From contig JBBRQD010000031.1 in assembly GCA_038227045.1 (NCBI GenBank), positions 1 to 53,504 of the forward strand: 53,504 bases of DNA, read 5' to 3'. Origin of the DNA: JANXLS01 sp038227045. Lineage in GTDB: Bacteria > Planctomycetota > SZUA-567 > H5-PLA8. The notes beneath the pieces are model-generated. The model worked only from the letters and a program-made list of their open reading frames with translations, ran no database searches and was not told the origin of the DNA. Of this stretch, positions 26,656-34,970 are shown one piece after another (position 1 is the stretch's first letter; the number at the start of each line of letters is the position of its first letter). Made by a program: the position numbers and the translations under genes.

Positions 26656-28223
26656 GGTTTTCTCTGCGCTTCGTCCGACGAAAAAATCAATTCGGTATCT
26701 GATTTTGAGGAGACGTAATCGGCGTAGGAAATCTTCAAATCTTCGCTCCAGCTTCCATCCGGCTTCTGCCGCCGGACGATGAAATACCATTTCTTCGGAT
26801 CGGGATCGCCGCCTTTGAATTCGACCAGAACTTCTTTTTCCGTCGACGCCACCCCTTTGCGAACAATCGGCTGGCCGCTGAACGTCTTCGTTTGCGGCTG
26901 CCGCTTGTGGTTGAACACGATCAAGAACACCACCATTAAAATGACGCCCGCAAATCCGGCCGCGGCCCAGATCCATTGTGGCACTCCGCGCCGGGGACTC
27001 GCGGCGGCGTTCTCGATATCGACTTCCGTCGCCGCGTCCGAACGGGCATCCATTTTTGCAGCCAGGCTGTTGACGTGGGTGACCGTCGGAGTCAGGTTCG
27101 GCCTGCTTTTCGGTGCGCCACTTTTAGAAGAGAGCGTCGCCGCAGCGCCTGTCTTCGCGCGCGGCGCGGCAGTGCGCGGCACCGCTGTCGCGGTCGGGCT
27201 TGAGCCGGTGCCGAAGCGGGTATTCTCCAGCGGAATGGCGTCCACGCCCGGCACGCGCCCTTCGGCGACATCCAGCACGATCTGGTCGGGCACGATGTCC
27301 CAAAGAGCGCGCGCCAGCGCCGGGCAATCCGCGAAGCGGTCTTCCGGCTTTTTCTCGAGGCATTTGTGCACTATCGCCGCAAGCTCCGGCGTAATCTCCG
27401 GCACCAATTCCTCGAGATCCGGCGGCTGCGTGTCGATGTGCTGGCGAATGATTGAAATCGCCGATTTTCCAACGAACGGGAGCTGCCCGCTCAGGGCCTC
27501 GTACAACACGACGCCGAGGCTGTAGATGTCTGTTGGCGGCCCGACCGAACGGCCCTCGGCTGCCTCGGGCGGCATGTAGTCGGGCGTGCCCATGATCGCG
27601 CCGACGCTCGTCAGCCCGGAATCGGCATCGTCTTTTGCGAGGCCGAAATCCATCAGCACCGCACGACGTCCGCAGAGCATGATGTTGCCGCTCTTGATGT
27701 CGCGGTGCGTGATGCCTTTTTGGTGCACGTAAAAAAGCGCCGATACAATCTGGACCGCGTATTGCATCAGATCGGGCGCGGGAATCCGATGCAAGCGGCG
27801 GATCGCGTCGTGCAGCGTTTCGCCGCGCAGCAATTCCATGGCGAAATAATGACAGCCTCTGTCCGAACCGACGCTGTACACATGCAGCAGATTGGGATGT
27901 GAGAGCCGCGCCATCGCGCGGGCTTCGCGCTCAAAGCGTTGCGCCTGGCGCTGATCGTCGTTCGGCCCGCAGAACATGACCTTCAAGGCGACGGGGCGGT
28001 CGAGCGCGGTATCGGTGGCTCTGTAGACCAGCCCCATGCCGCCCTCGCCGATCTTCTCGGCGATCAAATATTGTCCAAGCTGCCTGCCCGGAAGAAGACC
28101 CGTCGGCAGCGCGTCGTCGTCCGGCGATGGCAGCGAACCACCAGCGTCCCCCAGCAACGACGGGCTGTCCGTGAATTCGGAACCTTGAGCGGTGGAGGGA
28201 TTGTCTTGCTTCGCCGAAGCCAT
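26652..28223 (-). CDS. Hanks-type Ser/Thr protein kinase with C-terminal TM
   Basis: A 523-residue bacterial eukaryote-like kinase. The glycine loop GEGGMGLVYRA is at 59-69, the VALK lysine near 81, the catalytic loop HRDIKSGN, the magnesium motif MDFGLAK, the activation segment GTPDYMPPEA and the late CLEKKPEDR are all intact, so it should be active. After a low-complexity linker there is one transmembrane helix (WAAAGFAGVILMVVFLIVF) and an extracytoplasmic tail of about 85 residues that may sense a signal. ATG 28223 is chosen over the longer frame, which would add 33 residues of no recognisable content. A GC hairpin (28250-28266) lies upstream of the start. Confidence 0.9.
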   Translation of the reverse strand: MASAKQDNPSTAQGSEFTDSPSLLGDAGGSLPSPDDDALPTGLLPGRQLGQYLIAEKIGEGGMGLVYRATDTALDRPVALKVMFCGPNDDQRQAQRFEREARAMARLSHPNLLHVYSVGSDRGCHYFAMELLRGETLHDAIRRLHRIPAPDLMQYAVQIVSALFYVHQKGITHRDIKSGNIMLCGRRAVLMDFGLAKDDADSGLTSVGAIMGTPDYMPPEAAEGRSVGPPTDIYSLGVVLYEALSGQLPFVGKSAISIIRQHIDTQPPDLEELVPEITPELAAIVHKCLEKKPEDRFADCPALARALWDIVPDQIVLDVAEGRVPGVDAIPLENTRFGTGSSPTATAVPRTAAPRAKTGAAATLSSKSGAPKSRPNLTPTVTHVNSLAAKMDARSDAATEVDIENAAASPRRGVPQWIWAAAGFAGVILMVVFLIVFNHKRQPQTKTFSGQPIVRKGVASTEKEVLVEFKGGDPDPKKWYFIVRRQKPDGSWSEDLKISYADYVSSKSDTELIFSSDEAQRKP

Positions 28224-28666
28224 AAGCAGAATTACACCGTGAATGTGGCGGGACCGTCCCGGTCCCGTTTGTGTGGCTCGTTGAATATCGCATATTTCCA
28301 AAGCGCGTTCAAGTCGGTTCAAGGTTATCGGCAGGATTGATTCGGTGTTGCGTTTAGCTATGAATTATTACAATTTGAAAATGTTCGTCGCTTTCGCATA
28401 TTTTCGAGACCCCTGTGTCAAAAATCGAAAATTCATCCGTTGTATATACGACAGACTTTCGTCGTGCGGATTCGGACGCGTTTGGCCAATGCGTCCTCAA
28501 CACCACCGCACCACCCGCACTACCCCCGCTCCACCGAGGGCGGTTGACAAACATGAGTCCGAATCGCACGGCGATTGATTTTTAGCGCTTTTTGAGGCTT
28601 AAACGTTGGCGGAATTCTGTGCGGGGATTTTTGGAGGCAGGCGGGCACCTGGCAATTCAAGGAGGT
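28224..28666. other. Gene-free stretch upstream of the kinase
   Basis: Only a perfect 7-bp hairpin (GGGACCG-TCC-CGGTCCC, 28250-28266) stands out, in what would be the kinase mRNA leader. Open frames in this stretch have no ribosome binding sites. The AT-rich part near 28360-28400 probably holds the kinase promoter, but no clear -10/-35 pair is seen. Confidence 0.4.
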
Positions 28667-28885
28667 TTATGCAGGCACGACTCCGATATTATCGAGCACG
28701 ATTTTCGGCAACTTGCCTTTACCCACCACCTCGCGAGCGTCAAGGATTTCGATGCCGACCAGCACTTCATTCGCGCCAATATTCAGACTGATCTCATCGT
28801 TCAAACGCAAAGTACGGCATTCGTGCTTGCCGTCGACAAGTCGAATGTAAAGGGCGTCAATTTCTTTGTCGTAGCTGATGCGCAT
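28667..28885 (-). CDS. DUF2283 protein
   Basis: A 72-residue protein of the DUF2283 family: MRISYDKEIDALYIRL opens it, with the typical later GIEILDARE. GAGGAG lies 8 bases upstream of ATG 28885. It follows the DUF4258 gene by 11 bases on the same strand. DUF2283 and DUF4258 are frequently neighbours and have been regarded as a possible toxin-antitoxin pair, with this as the presumed antitoxin. That role is an inference from gene order. Confidence 0.8.
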   Translation of the reverse strand: MRISYDKEIDALYIRLVDGKHECRTLRLNDEISLNIGANEVLVGIEILDAREVVGKGKLPKIVLDNIGVVPA

Positions 28886-28896
28886 GGCGCCGCTCC

Positions 28897-29151
28897 TCAA
28901 AAGTAAAATGTGTAAACCGTAACGACCACTATTTCATTGGCCTTTTCAACAACGACAGGAGCAACTTGCTTGATTGGATAAAACTGGCCCTGCCATTTCG
29001 CACCGTATTGAAAGTTGTGCCGATACATCCAGCGCCCTTGTTTTGCCGCATGGCGCGAACCCTTTGCGATCGATTCTTTGATTTCGGCTTCGGTCGTGCC
29101 CCGCTCAATTGCCTGTTCGCGCGCATGATGGGTCATTCGAACCGGTTTCAC
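28897..29151 (-). CDS. DUF4258 protein, possible toxin
   Basis: An 84-residue protein with THHAREQAIERGTTEAEI, the core of DUF4258, a small RNase-like family often encoded next to DUF2283. Start GTG 29151 follows a GAGAGGGCGAG site. The gene overlaps, in another frame, the end of the decayed DUF5615 remnant. The combination of a basic small protein and a downstream DUF2283 gene suggests a type II toxin-antitoxin-like module; activity is not shown. Confidence 0.75.
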   Translation of the reverse strand: MKPVRMTHHAREQAIERGTTEAEIKESIAKGSRHAAKQGRWMYRHNFQYGAKWQGQFYPIKQVAPVVVEKANEIVVVTVYTFYF

Positions 29152-29236
29152 ATTCTCGCCCTCTCAAAACACAACGCAATGATAATTTTATAATGTTGTT
29201 GGAGTGGAGTCTGCCCTGATCGAAGAGAATTTTCAT
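29105..29236 (-). pseudogene. Decayed DUF5615 PIN-like toxin remnant
   Basis: ATG 29236-29234 overlaps the DUF433 stop codon (ATGA) and begins MKILFDQG, the signature opening of DUF5615 PIN-like proteins that normally accompany DUF433. After eight codons the similarity ends and the frame continues as an unrelated 35-residue tail to a stop at 29105, crossing the leader of the DUF4258 gene. About 100 codons of the normal toxin are missing, as if a deletion joined its first codons to the next module. Confidence 0.6.
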
Positions 29237-29454
29237 GCAGCACGCACACTGCGGGCGGCATGCTCCAGAACAGCGTCCACTTGTTCTTTGGAAACTCCTT
29301 CAAACCACTCCAGGAACTCGGCAACGGTCGCCCCGCCCTCGATATTCTCAAAAAGCGCGTAGACGGGAACTCGCGTGCTGCGAAACACCCACGCGCCGCT
29401 GACTTTGTCGGGCGAGCATTCAACTTCGGGACATGTTGTCCAATCCAGTGGCAT
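29233..29454 (-). CDS. DUF433 protein, VapB-like antitoxin
   Basis: A 73-residue DUF433 protein: ECSPDKVSGAWVFRSTRVPV is the core, followed by EGGATVAEFLEWFEGVSKEQ, a small winged helix-turn-helix-like antitoxin. It has a good GGAGAT site about 8 bases before ATG 29454. DUF433 normally works with a DUF5615 PIN-domain toxin encoded immediately downstream; here only its first eight codons remain, so this is an orphan antitoxin. Confidence 0.85.
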   Translation of the reverse strand: MPLDWTTCPEVECSPDKVSGAWVFRSTRVPVYALFENIEGGATVAEFLEWFEGVSKEQVDAVLEHAARSVRAA

Positions 29455-29564
29455 GGGTTTATCTCCGACTCATGTTCGCTGATTGTATCGGATTTATAGG
29501 GAAGCTTGAAACTATTTTTCACAGAGTTTTGTGAACTTCATCGCCTATCCGTTAATCTGAAACA

Positions 29565-29885
29565 TCAAGATTCGTTACACTTCTCTTTAACAAATTCTCC
29601 AAGGCGCGCGGATGTTGGGTTATCCATCTCCGCTTCAAAAGAACGTCGGATTAATCTCACAGTTTCCTGTGGATTGTGGCCATATTCCGATTCATGAGCA
29701 TCGGCTAAATGGTGAATCATATCAGCAAGCACTATGCCCCATGCAGCACGCTCATCTAGTCCTCGCTCTTCCCAGAACCCAATATTCAGGACGCAGTGTT
29801 GCTTCTCGTTCGCCAACCAAACGCGAATCATCTCGACAGAACGATGAGCAAGTGCTTCTGGTGGTATACAAAGTTCTTTTGCCAT
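29565..29885 (-). CDS. DUF5076-like protein
   Basis: A 106-residue protein: IPPEALAHRSVEMIRVWLAN at the N-terminus and RAAWGIVLADMIHHLADA in the middle fit DUF5076, a family of unknown function. It has a strong ATGGAGGG site 5 bases before ATG 29885. It is upstream of the DUF433 gene on the same strand with a spacer of about 110 bases. Whether it belongs with the toxin-antitoxin genes is unknown. Confidence 0.65.
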   Translation of the reverse strand: MAKELCIPPEALAHRSVEMIRVWLANEKQHCVLNIGFWEERGLDERAAWGIVLADMIHHLADAHESEYGHNPQETVRLIRRSFEAEMDNPTSARLGEFVKEKCNES

Positions 29886-29912
29886 AGTCCCTCCATCAAC
29901 CAGATTTCAGCC

Positions 29913-29998
29913 GTCCCTGCCGGGACTATCAATCAATTTTGCGTTTTCTACCCAGCACTGAAAGTGCTGGGCTATTTTCATGGCGTCCCTGACGGGAC
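29913..29998. repeat. Trio of hairpin motifs
   Basis: GTCCC-TGCC-GGGAC (29913-29926), then CCCAGCACT-GAA-AGTGCTGGG (29951-29971), then GTCCC-TGAC-GGGAC (29985-29998). The regular order suggests one repeat element. It lies between the sigma54 activator's 3' end and the DUF5076 gene's 5' end, and the central hairpin is followed by a weak T-rich tract, so it could act as a terminator. Confidence 0.7.
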
Positions 29999-30056
29999 TA
30001 AACGCAATTGGCATCGAATTTCAAGCGTAAGCGGCTTAATCAATTGCCTCAACGTA

Positions 30057-32159
30057 TCACGCCATAATCCCATACGCCCGCAGCTTCGCATAAAGCGTGC
30101 TGCGGTCGATGCCTAGTTTTTCGGCGGCGAGCTTCTTGTTTTGGTCGGCGGCTTCGAGGACTTTCAGGATATGGAATTTTTCGATGTCGGCGAGCTTTTC
30201 CGCGCTTTCGGCTGGTTTTTGCGGTGCTGTGCTCAGTGTTACAACGGGTATCGAGGCAACGGTGCTTTCGCTGGGACGATGCGGAACTTCGGAGGTGGGC
30301 GCGCGGCATTCTTCCGGCAGGTCGGCGAGGCCGATGGTTTCGTGCGGGCAGAGGACTGCCATGCGCTCGCAGAGATTGCGCAGTTCGCGCACGTTTCCCG
30401 GCCAGCGATAGAGCTTCAGCGCCTGCGTCGCTTCTTCCGAGAATTCCATGCGCGCGCGGCCGCCGCGCGTGGAGGCAGTCGAAAGATAGTGTTTGAGCAA
30501 TATCTGCACATCCCCGCCCCGTTCGCGCAACGGCGGGAGGCAGACTGAGAGCACGTTCAGGCGGTAAAACAGATCTTCGCGGAAGCGCCTGGATTTCACT
30601 TCGGCCTGCAAATCTCGATTCGTGGCGGCGAGCACGCGCACGTCCACTTTGCGCACGCGGCCTTCGCCGACGCGCGAGATTTCGCCCTGCTCCAGCACGC
30701 GCAGCAGTTTGGTCTGGCATTCGTTTGTCAACTCGCCGATTTCGTCGAGAAAAATGGTGCCTTCGTGAGCCATTTCGAAACGGCCGGCGCGGTCGGACGT
30801 TGCGCCCGTGAACGAGCCTTTGACGTGCCCGAAGAGTTCGGATTCGATCAGCGATTCGCTCAACGCGGCGCAGTTCACCACCACAAAGCCGGCATCGCTG
30901 CGCGTCGATTTGTAATGCGTGGCGCGCGCGACCAGTTCCTTGCCGGTGCCGCTTTCGCCCAAAATCAGCACCACTGAATTCGATGGCGCGGCGCGGTCGA
31001 TGAACTGCGCCACCTCTTTCATGCGCGCGCTCGTGCCCAGTAAATTGTGTTGATTCTTCAGTTCGTTCAACAGGCGGTCTTTTTTGTTCAAGGCGTCTTC
31101 GAGCAGGCGCAAATTTGAAAGCGCGGGACCGGCCAGCAGACAGGCGGCCGTCAGCAATTCCTGGTCGTCACGCACGAAACTGACTCCGCCCAGCCGGTCG
31201 GCATACAGCAAGCCGAGTGTTTCATCGTGTGCGACTATGGGCACGCACAGCGCGCTGGTGATGCCCTGTTCGCCAATGGATTTCGAATGTCCGAAGCGTT
31301 CGTCGCTGCGCGGGGCGGTGAGCACCGAACGATGCGTGCGCAGGGCGTAATCGACAATGGTGCGCGAGACGGGAACCTTGGCAAATGCGGCCTTGGTGCC
31401 ACTGGGCGCGTCCTGGCCGGCGGCGCGTTCCTGCACGTGCCAGCGATCTTTCGCGTCGATCAACACGGGCGTGACGCGATCGGCTTCCAGCGCGGAGAGC
31501 AGCCCGTCGCTGAGCGCGCGCCACAATTCCGCGCTGCTCTTCGATTCCGCCGCCGCCCGCGCAATCGCGTAGAGGGCGCGCAACGATTTCACGGCGCGCC
31601 CGTTGCCATCTTCCAGCGGCGGCGTGTGCGTGCCGTGCAGCATTTCGCCGACGGGGCCCTGACCGCGCAAAATAGCCAGCGGGGCGGAAAGTTCCATTGT
31701 TTCGAACGTCTCGCCGCCCCCGGAACGCGCCATCCCGCCGCTGCCCAGCGCGGGCACCGGCCCGACCGGCAGCCGCGCCGCGACCATGGAATCCACCTGC
31801 TGCCGCGAGCCGTCGGGCGCGGACGCGCCGGGCATTTCCTGAAGCGAAAACGCAAACTTCGTTTCGCCAATTTGAATCTGATCGCCTTCCATCAAGTTAT
31901 GTGTGGAAACAGCGGTGCCGTTGACCAATGTCCCATTCTTGCTTTTAAGATCGCGCAGAATGAATCGATCGCTTTTGCCGACGATTTCCAGATGCACGCG
32001 AGATGCGCGCGAATCGTTGATTGGATGTTCCAAGCTTGGATCGCGGCCAATGCGAAACGCCGCCGGTCCCAATGGAAGGCTCTGCCCGCGCAAGGGGCCT
32101 GAAAGAATGGTCAAATGCGGCACTCTGGATGTCGCTCCCGAAATATAATTTCCCTGCAC
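30057..32159 (-). CDS. FHA-GAF-sigma54 interaction transcription activator
   Basis: A 700-residue bacterial enhancer-binding protein. An FHA domain (about 13-105, with RIGRDP and SRVHLEI, KSKNGT) binds phosphothreonine; a GAF domain (about 190-355) may sense a ligand; the AAA+ domain (about 375-610) has Walker A GESGTGKE, the sigma54-contacting loop GSFTGA (variant of GAFTGA), Walker B TIFLDEIGE and RLNV; a Fis-type helix-turn-helix ends it (AAEKLGIDRSTLYAKLRAYGI). FHA input suggests control by a Ser/Thr kinase such as the one at 26652, but this is inference. Start GTG 32159 has no clear ribosome binding site; an internal start is possible. Confidence 0.9.
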   Translation of the reverse strand: MQGNYISGATSRVPHLTILSGPLRGQSLPLGPAAFRIGRDPSLEHPINDSRASRVHLEIVGKSDRFILRDLKSKNGTLVNGTAVSTHNLMEGDQIQIGETKFAFSLQEMPGASAPDGSRQQVDSMVAARLPVGPVPALGSGGMARSGGGETFETMELSAPLAILRGQGPVGEMLHGTHTPPLEDGNGRAVKSLRALYAIARAAAESKSSAELWRALSDGLLSALEADRVTPVLIDAKDRWHVQERAAGQDAPSGTKAAFAKVPVSRTIVDYALRTHRSVLTAPRSDERFGHSKSIGEQGITSALCVPIVAHDETLGLLYADRLGGVSFVRDDQELLTAACLLAGPALSNLRLLEDALNKKDRLLNELKNQHNLLGTSARMKEVAQFIDRAAPSNSVVLILGESGTGKELVARATHYKSTRSDAGFVVVNCAALSESLIESELFGHVKGSFTGATSDRAGRFEMAHEGTIFLDEIGELTNECQTKLLRVLEQGEISRVGEGRVRKVDVRVLAATNRDLQAEVKSRRFREDLFYRLNVLSVCLPPLRERGGDVQILLKHYLSTASTRGGRARMEFSEEATQALKLYRWPGNVRELRNLCERMAVLCPHETIGLADLPEECRAPTSEVPHRPSESTVASIPVVTLSTAPQKPAESAEKLADIEKFHILKVLEAADQNKKLAAEKLGIDRSTLYAKLRAYGIMA

Positions 32160-32189
32160 TATACCACTGCCGCATCTTCCGGCAAGCTT

Positions 32190-32246
32190 TTAGCGGTTAG
32201 CGATTAGCGTTTAGCCGGAAATTGCTAATCGCTAACAGCTAATCGC
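32190..32246. repeat. Degenerate TAG-heptamer array with complementary arm
   Basis: TAGCGGT, TAGCGAT, TAGCGTT and TAGCCGG run from 32191; the complementary arm (CTAATCGCTAACAGCTAATC) ends beside the stop codon TAG (minus, 32249-32247) of the next gene. Related to the arrays at 851, 17015, 34953 and 39404. Confidence 0.7.
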
Positions 32247-32567
32247 CTACGGCTCGCCTCCACGCAGCACGTCAATCTCCGCCTTCAGCGCTTTGCGCTC
32301 GTCCCCCCAAGGGATTACTTCTTTTTTGTACCAGCGATTGGCAAGGAAACGGTTGAGGATTCCGAGAGCGGCGGAGAGGCCGATCCAAATCCAGGCGTGC
32401 TGGCGCATCGTTACAGAAAGCAGAAACAGGACCGCGCCAAATCCTAGAGCCATGGCCACCGCGCCGGTAAGCAGCGCGGAGGTGGGGAGTTTGGGCTGTT
32501 GCATGAAGCGCTCGCGCCAGATGCGTTCCAGTTCGGCCAGGCGCGTCTGTTTTTCGGATTCAGTCAT
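32247..32567 (-). CDS. Small two-helix membrane protein
   Basis: A 106-residue protein with two transmembrane helices (about 30-50 and 56-74) and charged ends. The N-terminal MTESEKQTRLAELERIWRER is a short amphipathic helix and the C-terminal KALKAEIDVLRGGE may be coiled. No family is recognised. ATG 32567 has no clear ribosome binding site; the longer frame begins in non-coding-like sequence. Its stop codon is next to a TAG-heptamer array. It is transcribed divergently from the rhomboid gene. Confidence 0.5.
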   Translation of the reverse strand: MTESEKQTRLAELERIWRERFMQQPKLPTSALLTGAVAMALGFGAVLFLLSVTMRQHAWIWIGLSAALGILNRFLANRWYKKEVIPWGDERKALKAEIDVLRGGEP

Positions 32568-32696
32568 TTTTAAAGGCAAGGTACTTTTAAAGTGAGGCGG
32601 GGTCATTATAGTATTGGGTCAGCGGGACCGAAAGCGGTTATGACGGATTGATCGAATTTTTCGCCGGACTTCTGGCTCGACTGAAATTGTGAACGC

Positions 32697-33677
32697 ATGG
32701 GCATCACCGACCGTCGATACATGAGCGAGTCCAACGGCTCATTTGGCGCGATCCGCGGACGCGAGATCACCGCTGTCATTTTGTTGATTTCAATCAACGT
32801 GGCAGTCTGGCTGGTCTGGCAGTTCGCGGCTCAAAGCAGCGCGCTCTACGAGTTCATGACTCTGAATTTCGAAGTTCAGCCGACGGGCATCCTCCAACAT
32901 TTTCGCCTGCACACGCTGCTCACGTCGGCGCTCTCGCACATCGACGCATATCACATACTGTTCAACATGCTATTCCTGTGGTATCTCGGCAACGACGTGG
33001 AGGTGTTCTATGGAAAGAACAATTTTGTCGCGCTCTATGTTTTCGCCGGGGTGGTGAGTTCCGCCGCGCATTGCGGCCTGGAATTCATTCGGGGCGGGGA
33101 TACTCCGGCGCTGGGGGCGTCGGGTGCGATCATGGGCATTGCGGTCACTGCGGCGTTTATCGATCCGCATAAAACGCTGCGCATCTGGGGCATTATTCCT
33201 GTGCCGCTGTGGCTGCTGGTCATTATCTTCGTGCTCATGGATTTCAGCGGCGTGATGCAACAGGGCGATCACGTCGCCCACGCGGCGCATCTGGGCGGCG
33301 CGTTCGCGGGACTGCTGTTTTACGCGCTGGATCTGCGGGTCTTCTCAAGCCGCGGCCGGGCGAATTCGGGGCTGCTCAATCGGATTAAGCTGTGGTGGCG
33401 CAGAAGGCGTTTCCAGATCATCGAGCGGCGCCACGAAACCAGTCGAGAGAACTTGCCGGACGAAACGGAATTGGTCGCCGCGCGGCGCACCAAAACGGCG
33501 CGCGTCGAAACAGCCGACCGCAAGCCCGCCGCCGCACCCATGGCGAAGCAGATCGATCCGGAGACTGCCCGGCGCGTGGATGAACTGCTGGCCAAAATTT
33601 CACGCGAAGGCATCGGAGCGTTGAGCGCCAACGAACGCGAGTTTTTGAAGCAATCGAGCGAGAAGTATAAGCGGTGA
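32697..33677 (+). CDS. Rhomboid-family intramembrane serine protease
   Basis: A 326-residue rhomboid. The six-helix core (about 24-215) has the HILFN motif (His86, Asn90), catalytic serine in GASG (Ser142) and catalytic histidine in AHLGG (His198), so it should be active. A cytoplasmic C-terminal extension of about 110 residues is highly basic and includes a helical segment ending ...EREFLKQSSEKYKR. Rhomboids cut transmembrane proteins within the membrane; the substrate is unknown. Starts at 32697 or 32721 are both possible; neither has a strong ribosome binding site. Confidence 0.9.
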   Translation: MGITDRRYMSESNGSFGAIRGREITAVILLISINVAVWLVWQFAAQSSALYEFMTLNFEVQPTGILQHFRLHTLLTSALSHIDAYHILFNMLFLWYLGNDVEVFYGKNNFVALYVFAGVVSSAAHCGLEFIRGGDTPALGASGAIMGIAVTAAFIDPHKTLRIWGIIPVPLWLLVIIFVLMDFSGVMQQGDHVAHAAHLGGAFAGLLFYALDLRVFSSRGRANSGLLNRIKLWWRRRRFQIIERRHETSRENLPDETELVAARRTKTARVETADRKPAAAPMAKQIDPETARRVDELLAKISREGIGALSANEREFLKQSSEKYKR

Positions 33678-33697
33678 AGTGGCGGGAATTCCGAGTC

Positions 33698-33824
33698 GGG
33701 TGCCAAGGAGCAAGCGGCCGTTTGCTTGCTCCTTGCTGCTGGACTACCGATTGATGCTCGAACTTCGTTTCATCTAAAATCGAACGCGCATCAGCAACGA
33801 GCAGGGTACTGCTCCTTGGCACCC
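33698..33824. repeat. Inverted-repeat element, possibly MITE-like
   Basis: Perfect 15-bp arms GGGTGCCAAGGAGCA (33698-33712) and TGCTCCTTGGCACCC (33810-33824) enclose about 97 bases with an internal hairpin GGAGCAAG...CTTGCTCC. No coding potential. The gene-free stretch 33678-34010 holds this element and, beyond it, a segment resembling GAGCGGCCCGCTTGCG. Confidence 0.75.
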
Positions 33825-34010
33825 ATTGAGCGGCCCGCTTGCGGAGGCTGGCCATTCCTATGGGTTTCTTTGAAGCCAAGCAGAATGGCGCGCAATGTTT
33901 TGTTCATATTGGCCGATAAAGTGAACGGAATCCGGCGCTTTAAGACTCTTTAACTTGGCTATTGCCCAGCCCTTGCTATTGTAAGGGAACTTGGGAGAAT
34001 ACCGCACGAT

Positions 34011-34802
34011 ATGGGATTTGTTTCGCGATTCTTCGGCTTCCTCGGCCGCTCCGGTATTTTATGGGCCGACGAGCTGGGGCAGATGGGCCGGCTGGTGCAG
34101 CGCACGCTGTTTTCGCTGCCACGCATGCGGCCGGAGCCCGTCGCAGTGCAGATGCTGCGCTTCGGACTGCGCGCGGTGCCGATTATATGCATGGTGAATT
34201 TGTTCGTCGGCATGATCGTGGCCGTTTCGATGTCAACGACGCTGCAGGAATTCAACGCGGTCAGCCGCACCGCTGAAATCGTGGCCATTGCCGTGACCAA
34301 GGAACTCGGGCCGCTGATGACCGGGCTGATGATGTCGGGTTTCGCGGGCGCGGCGATCGCGGCGGAAATCGCGTCGATGAACGTCAACGAAGAAATTCTG
34401 GCGCTTGAAGTCGGAGCGCTTTCGCCGATCCGTTTTCTGGTGCTGCCGCGGGTGGTCGGCGTGATGTCGATGATGATGTGTCTGACGCTGATCGCGGATG
34501 TCATGGGCATGGCGGGCGGATACGTGGTGGGCACGCGGCTGCTGAACATCACGCCGCTGAAATACATTGAGATCAACAATTCGTCGGTGGACTGGCAGGA
34601 TATTCCGAAGGGGCTGATCAAAGCCGCCGCGTTCGGCGCGATCATCACCATCGTCGCCTGCCGGCAGGGCTTGAGCGCGGAAGGCGGCGCATTGGGCGTC
34701 GGTCGCGCGACTACTACGGCTGTAGTTCGCTCGATTGTTTGTATTATTGCGGCGAATTTATGCTTTACGATCTTGTTTTACTGGACGCTGGCGGGAAAGT
34801 AG
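34011..34802 (+). CDS. MlaE-family ABC lipid transporter permease
   Basis: The permease (263 residues) of a MlaFEDB-type ABC system that moves phospholipids between the inner and outer membranes. The family motifs ELGPLMTGLMMSGFAGAAIAAE (in two stretches here), with NEEILALEVGALSPIRFLVLPR, are present, plus about six hydrophobic segments. It is the first gene of the lipid-transport cluster. ATG 34011 has a GGGAG motif 13 bases upstream, a little far. Confidence 0.88.
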   Translation: MGFVSRFFGFLGRSGILWADELGQMGRLVQRTLFSLPRMRPEPVAVQMLRFGLRAVPIICMVNLFVGMIVAVSMSTTLQEFNAVSRTAEIVAIAVTKELGPLMTGLMMSGFAGAAIAAEIASMNVNEEILALEVGALSPIRFLVLPRVVGVMSMMMCLTLIADVMGMAGGYVVGTRLLNITPLKYIEINNSSVDWQDIPKGLIKAAAFGAIITIVACRQGLSAEGGALGVGRATTTAVVRSIVCIIAANLCFTILFYWTLAGK

Positions 34803-34841
34803 TCGTGCGGTCACATTTTAAATAAAAAAGAGAGGAACGAA

Positions 34842-34955
34842 ATGTTCATCATTGCACATGCCAATCATCCGGAGACGTTTATCGCGGGCCTCGCAGTTGG
34901 AGCCGTCCTGGCGCTGGCCCAGTTGGCCTGGAGCCGCGTGCAGAAACAGAAGTAG
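34842..34955 (+). CDS. 37-residue membrane protein in the mla operon
   Basis: A short gene with a strong AGAGAGGAACGAA site immediately before ATG 34842. The protein, MFIIAHANHPETFIAGLAVG and continuing AVLALAQLAWSRVQKQK, is one transmembrane helix with a basic C-terminal tail. It lies 39 bases after mlaE and before mlaF, in the same direction. A role as an accessory subunit of the transporter is an inference from position. Its stop TAG starts a TAG-heptamer pair (TAGGGAT TAGAGGT). Confidence 0.6.
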   Translation: MFIIAHANHPETFIAGLAVGAVLALAQLAWSRVQKQK

Positions 34956-34970
34956 GGATTAGAGGTACTC

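Noticed and set aside
26656..26976. Longer N-terminus for the GH42-like protein
   Set aside because: It lies inside the kinase gene in another frame; the ATGA-linked start gives a signal sequence directly.
29148..29522. 124-codon minus-strand frame over the DUF433 gene
   Set aside because: It is out of frame with the clear DUF433 protein; its similarity to DUF5615 is absent except for the separate MKILFDQG start.
33811..33830. Sigma54 -24/-12 promoter near TTGGCACCCATTG
   Set aside because: The GC element and the spacing to TTGC do not fit the consensus.
33418..33879. Minus-strand frame opposite the rhomboid C-terminus (MASKKPIGMASLRKR)
   Set aside because: It runs antisense to a confident gene and through an inverted repeat; no ribosome binding site.
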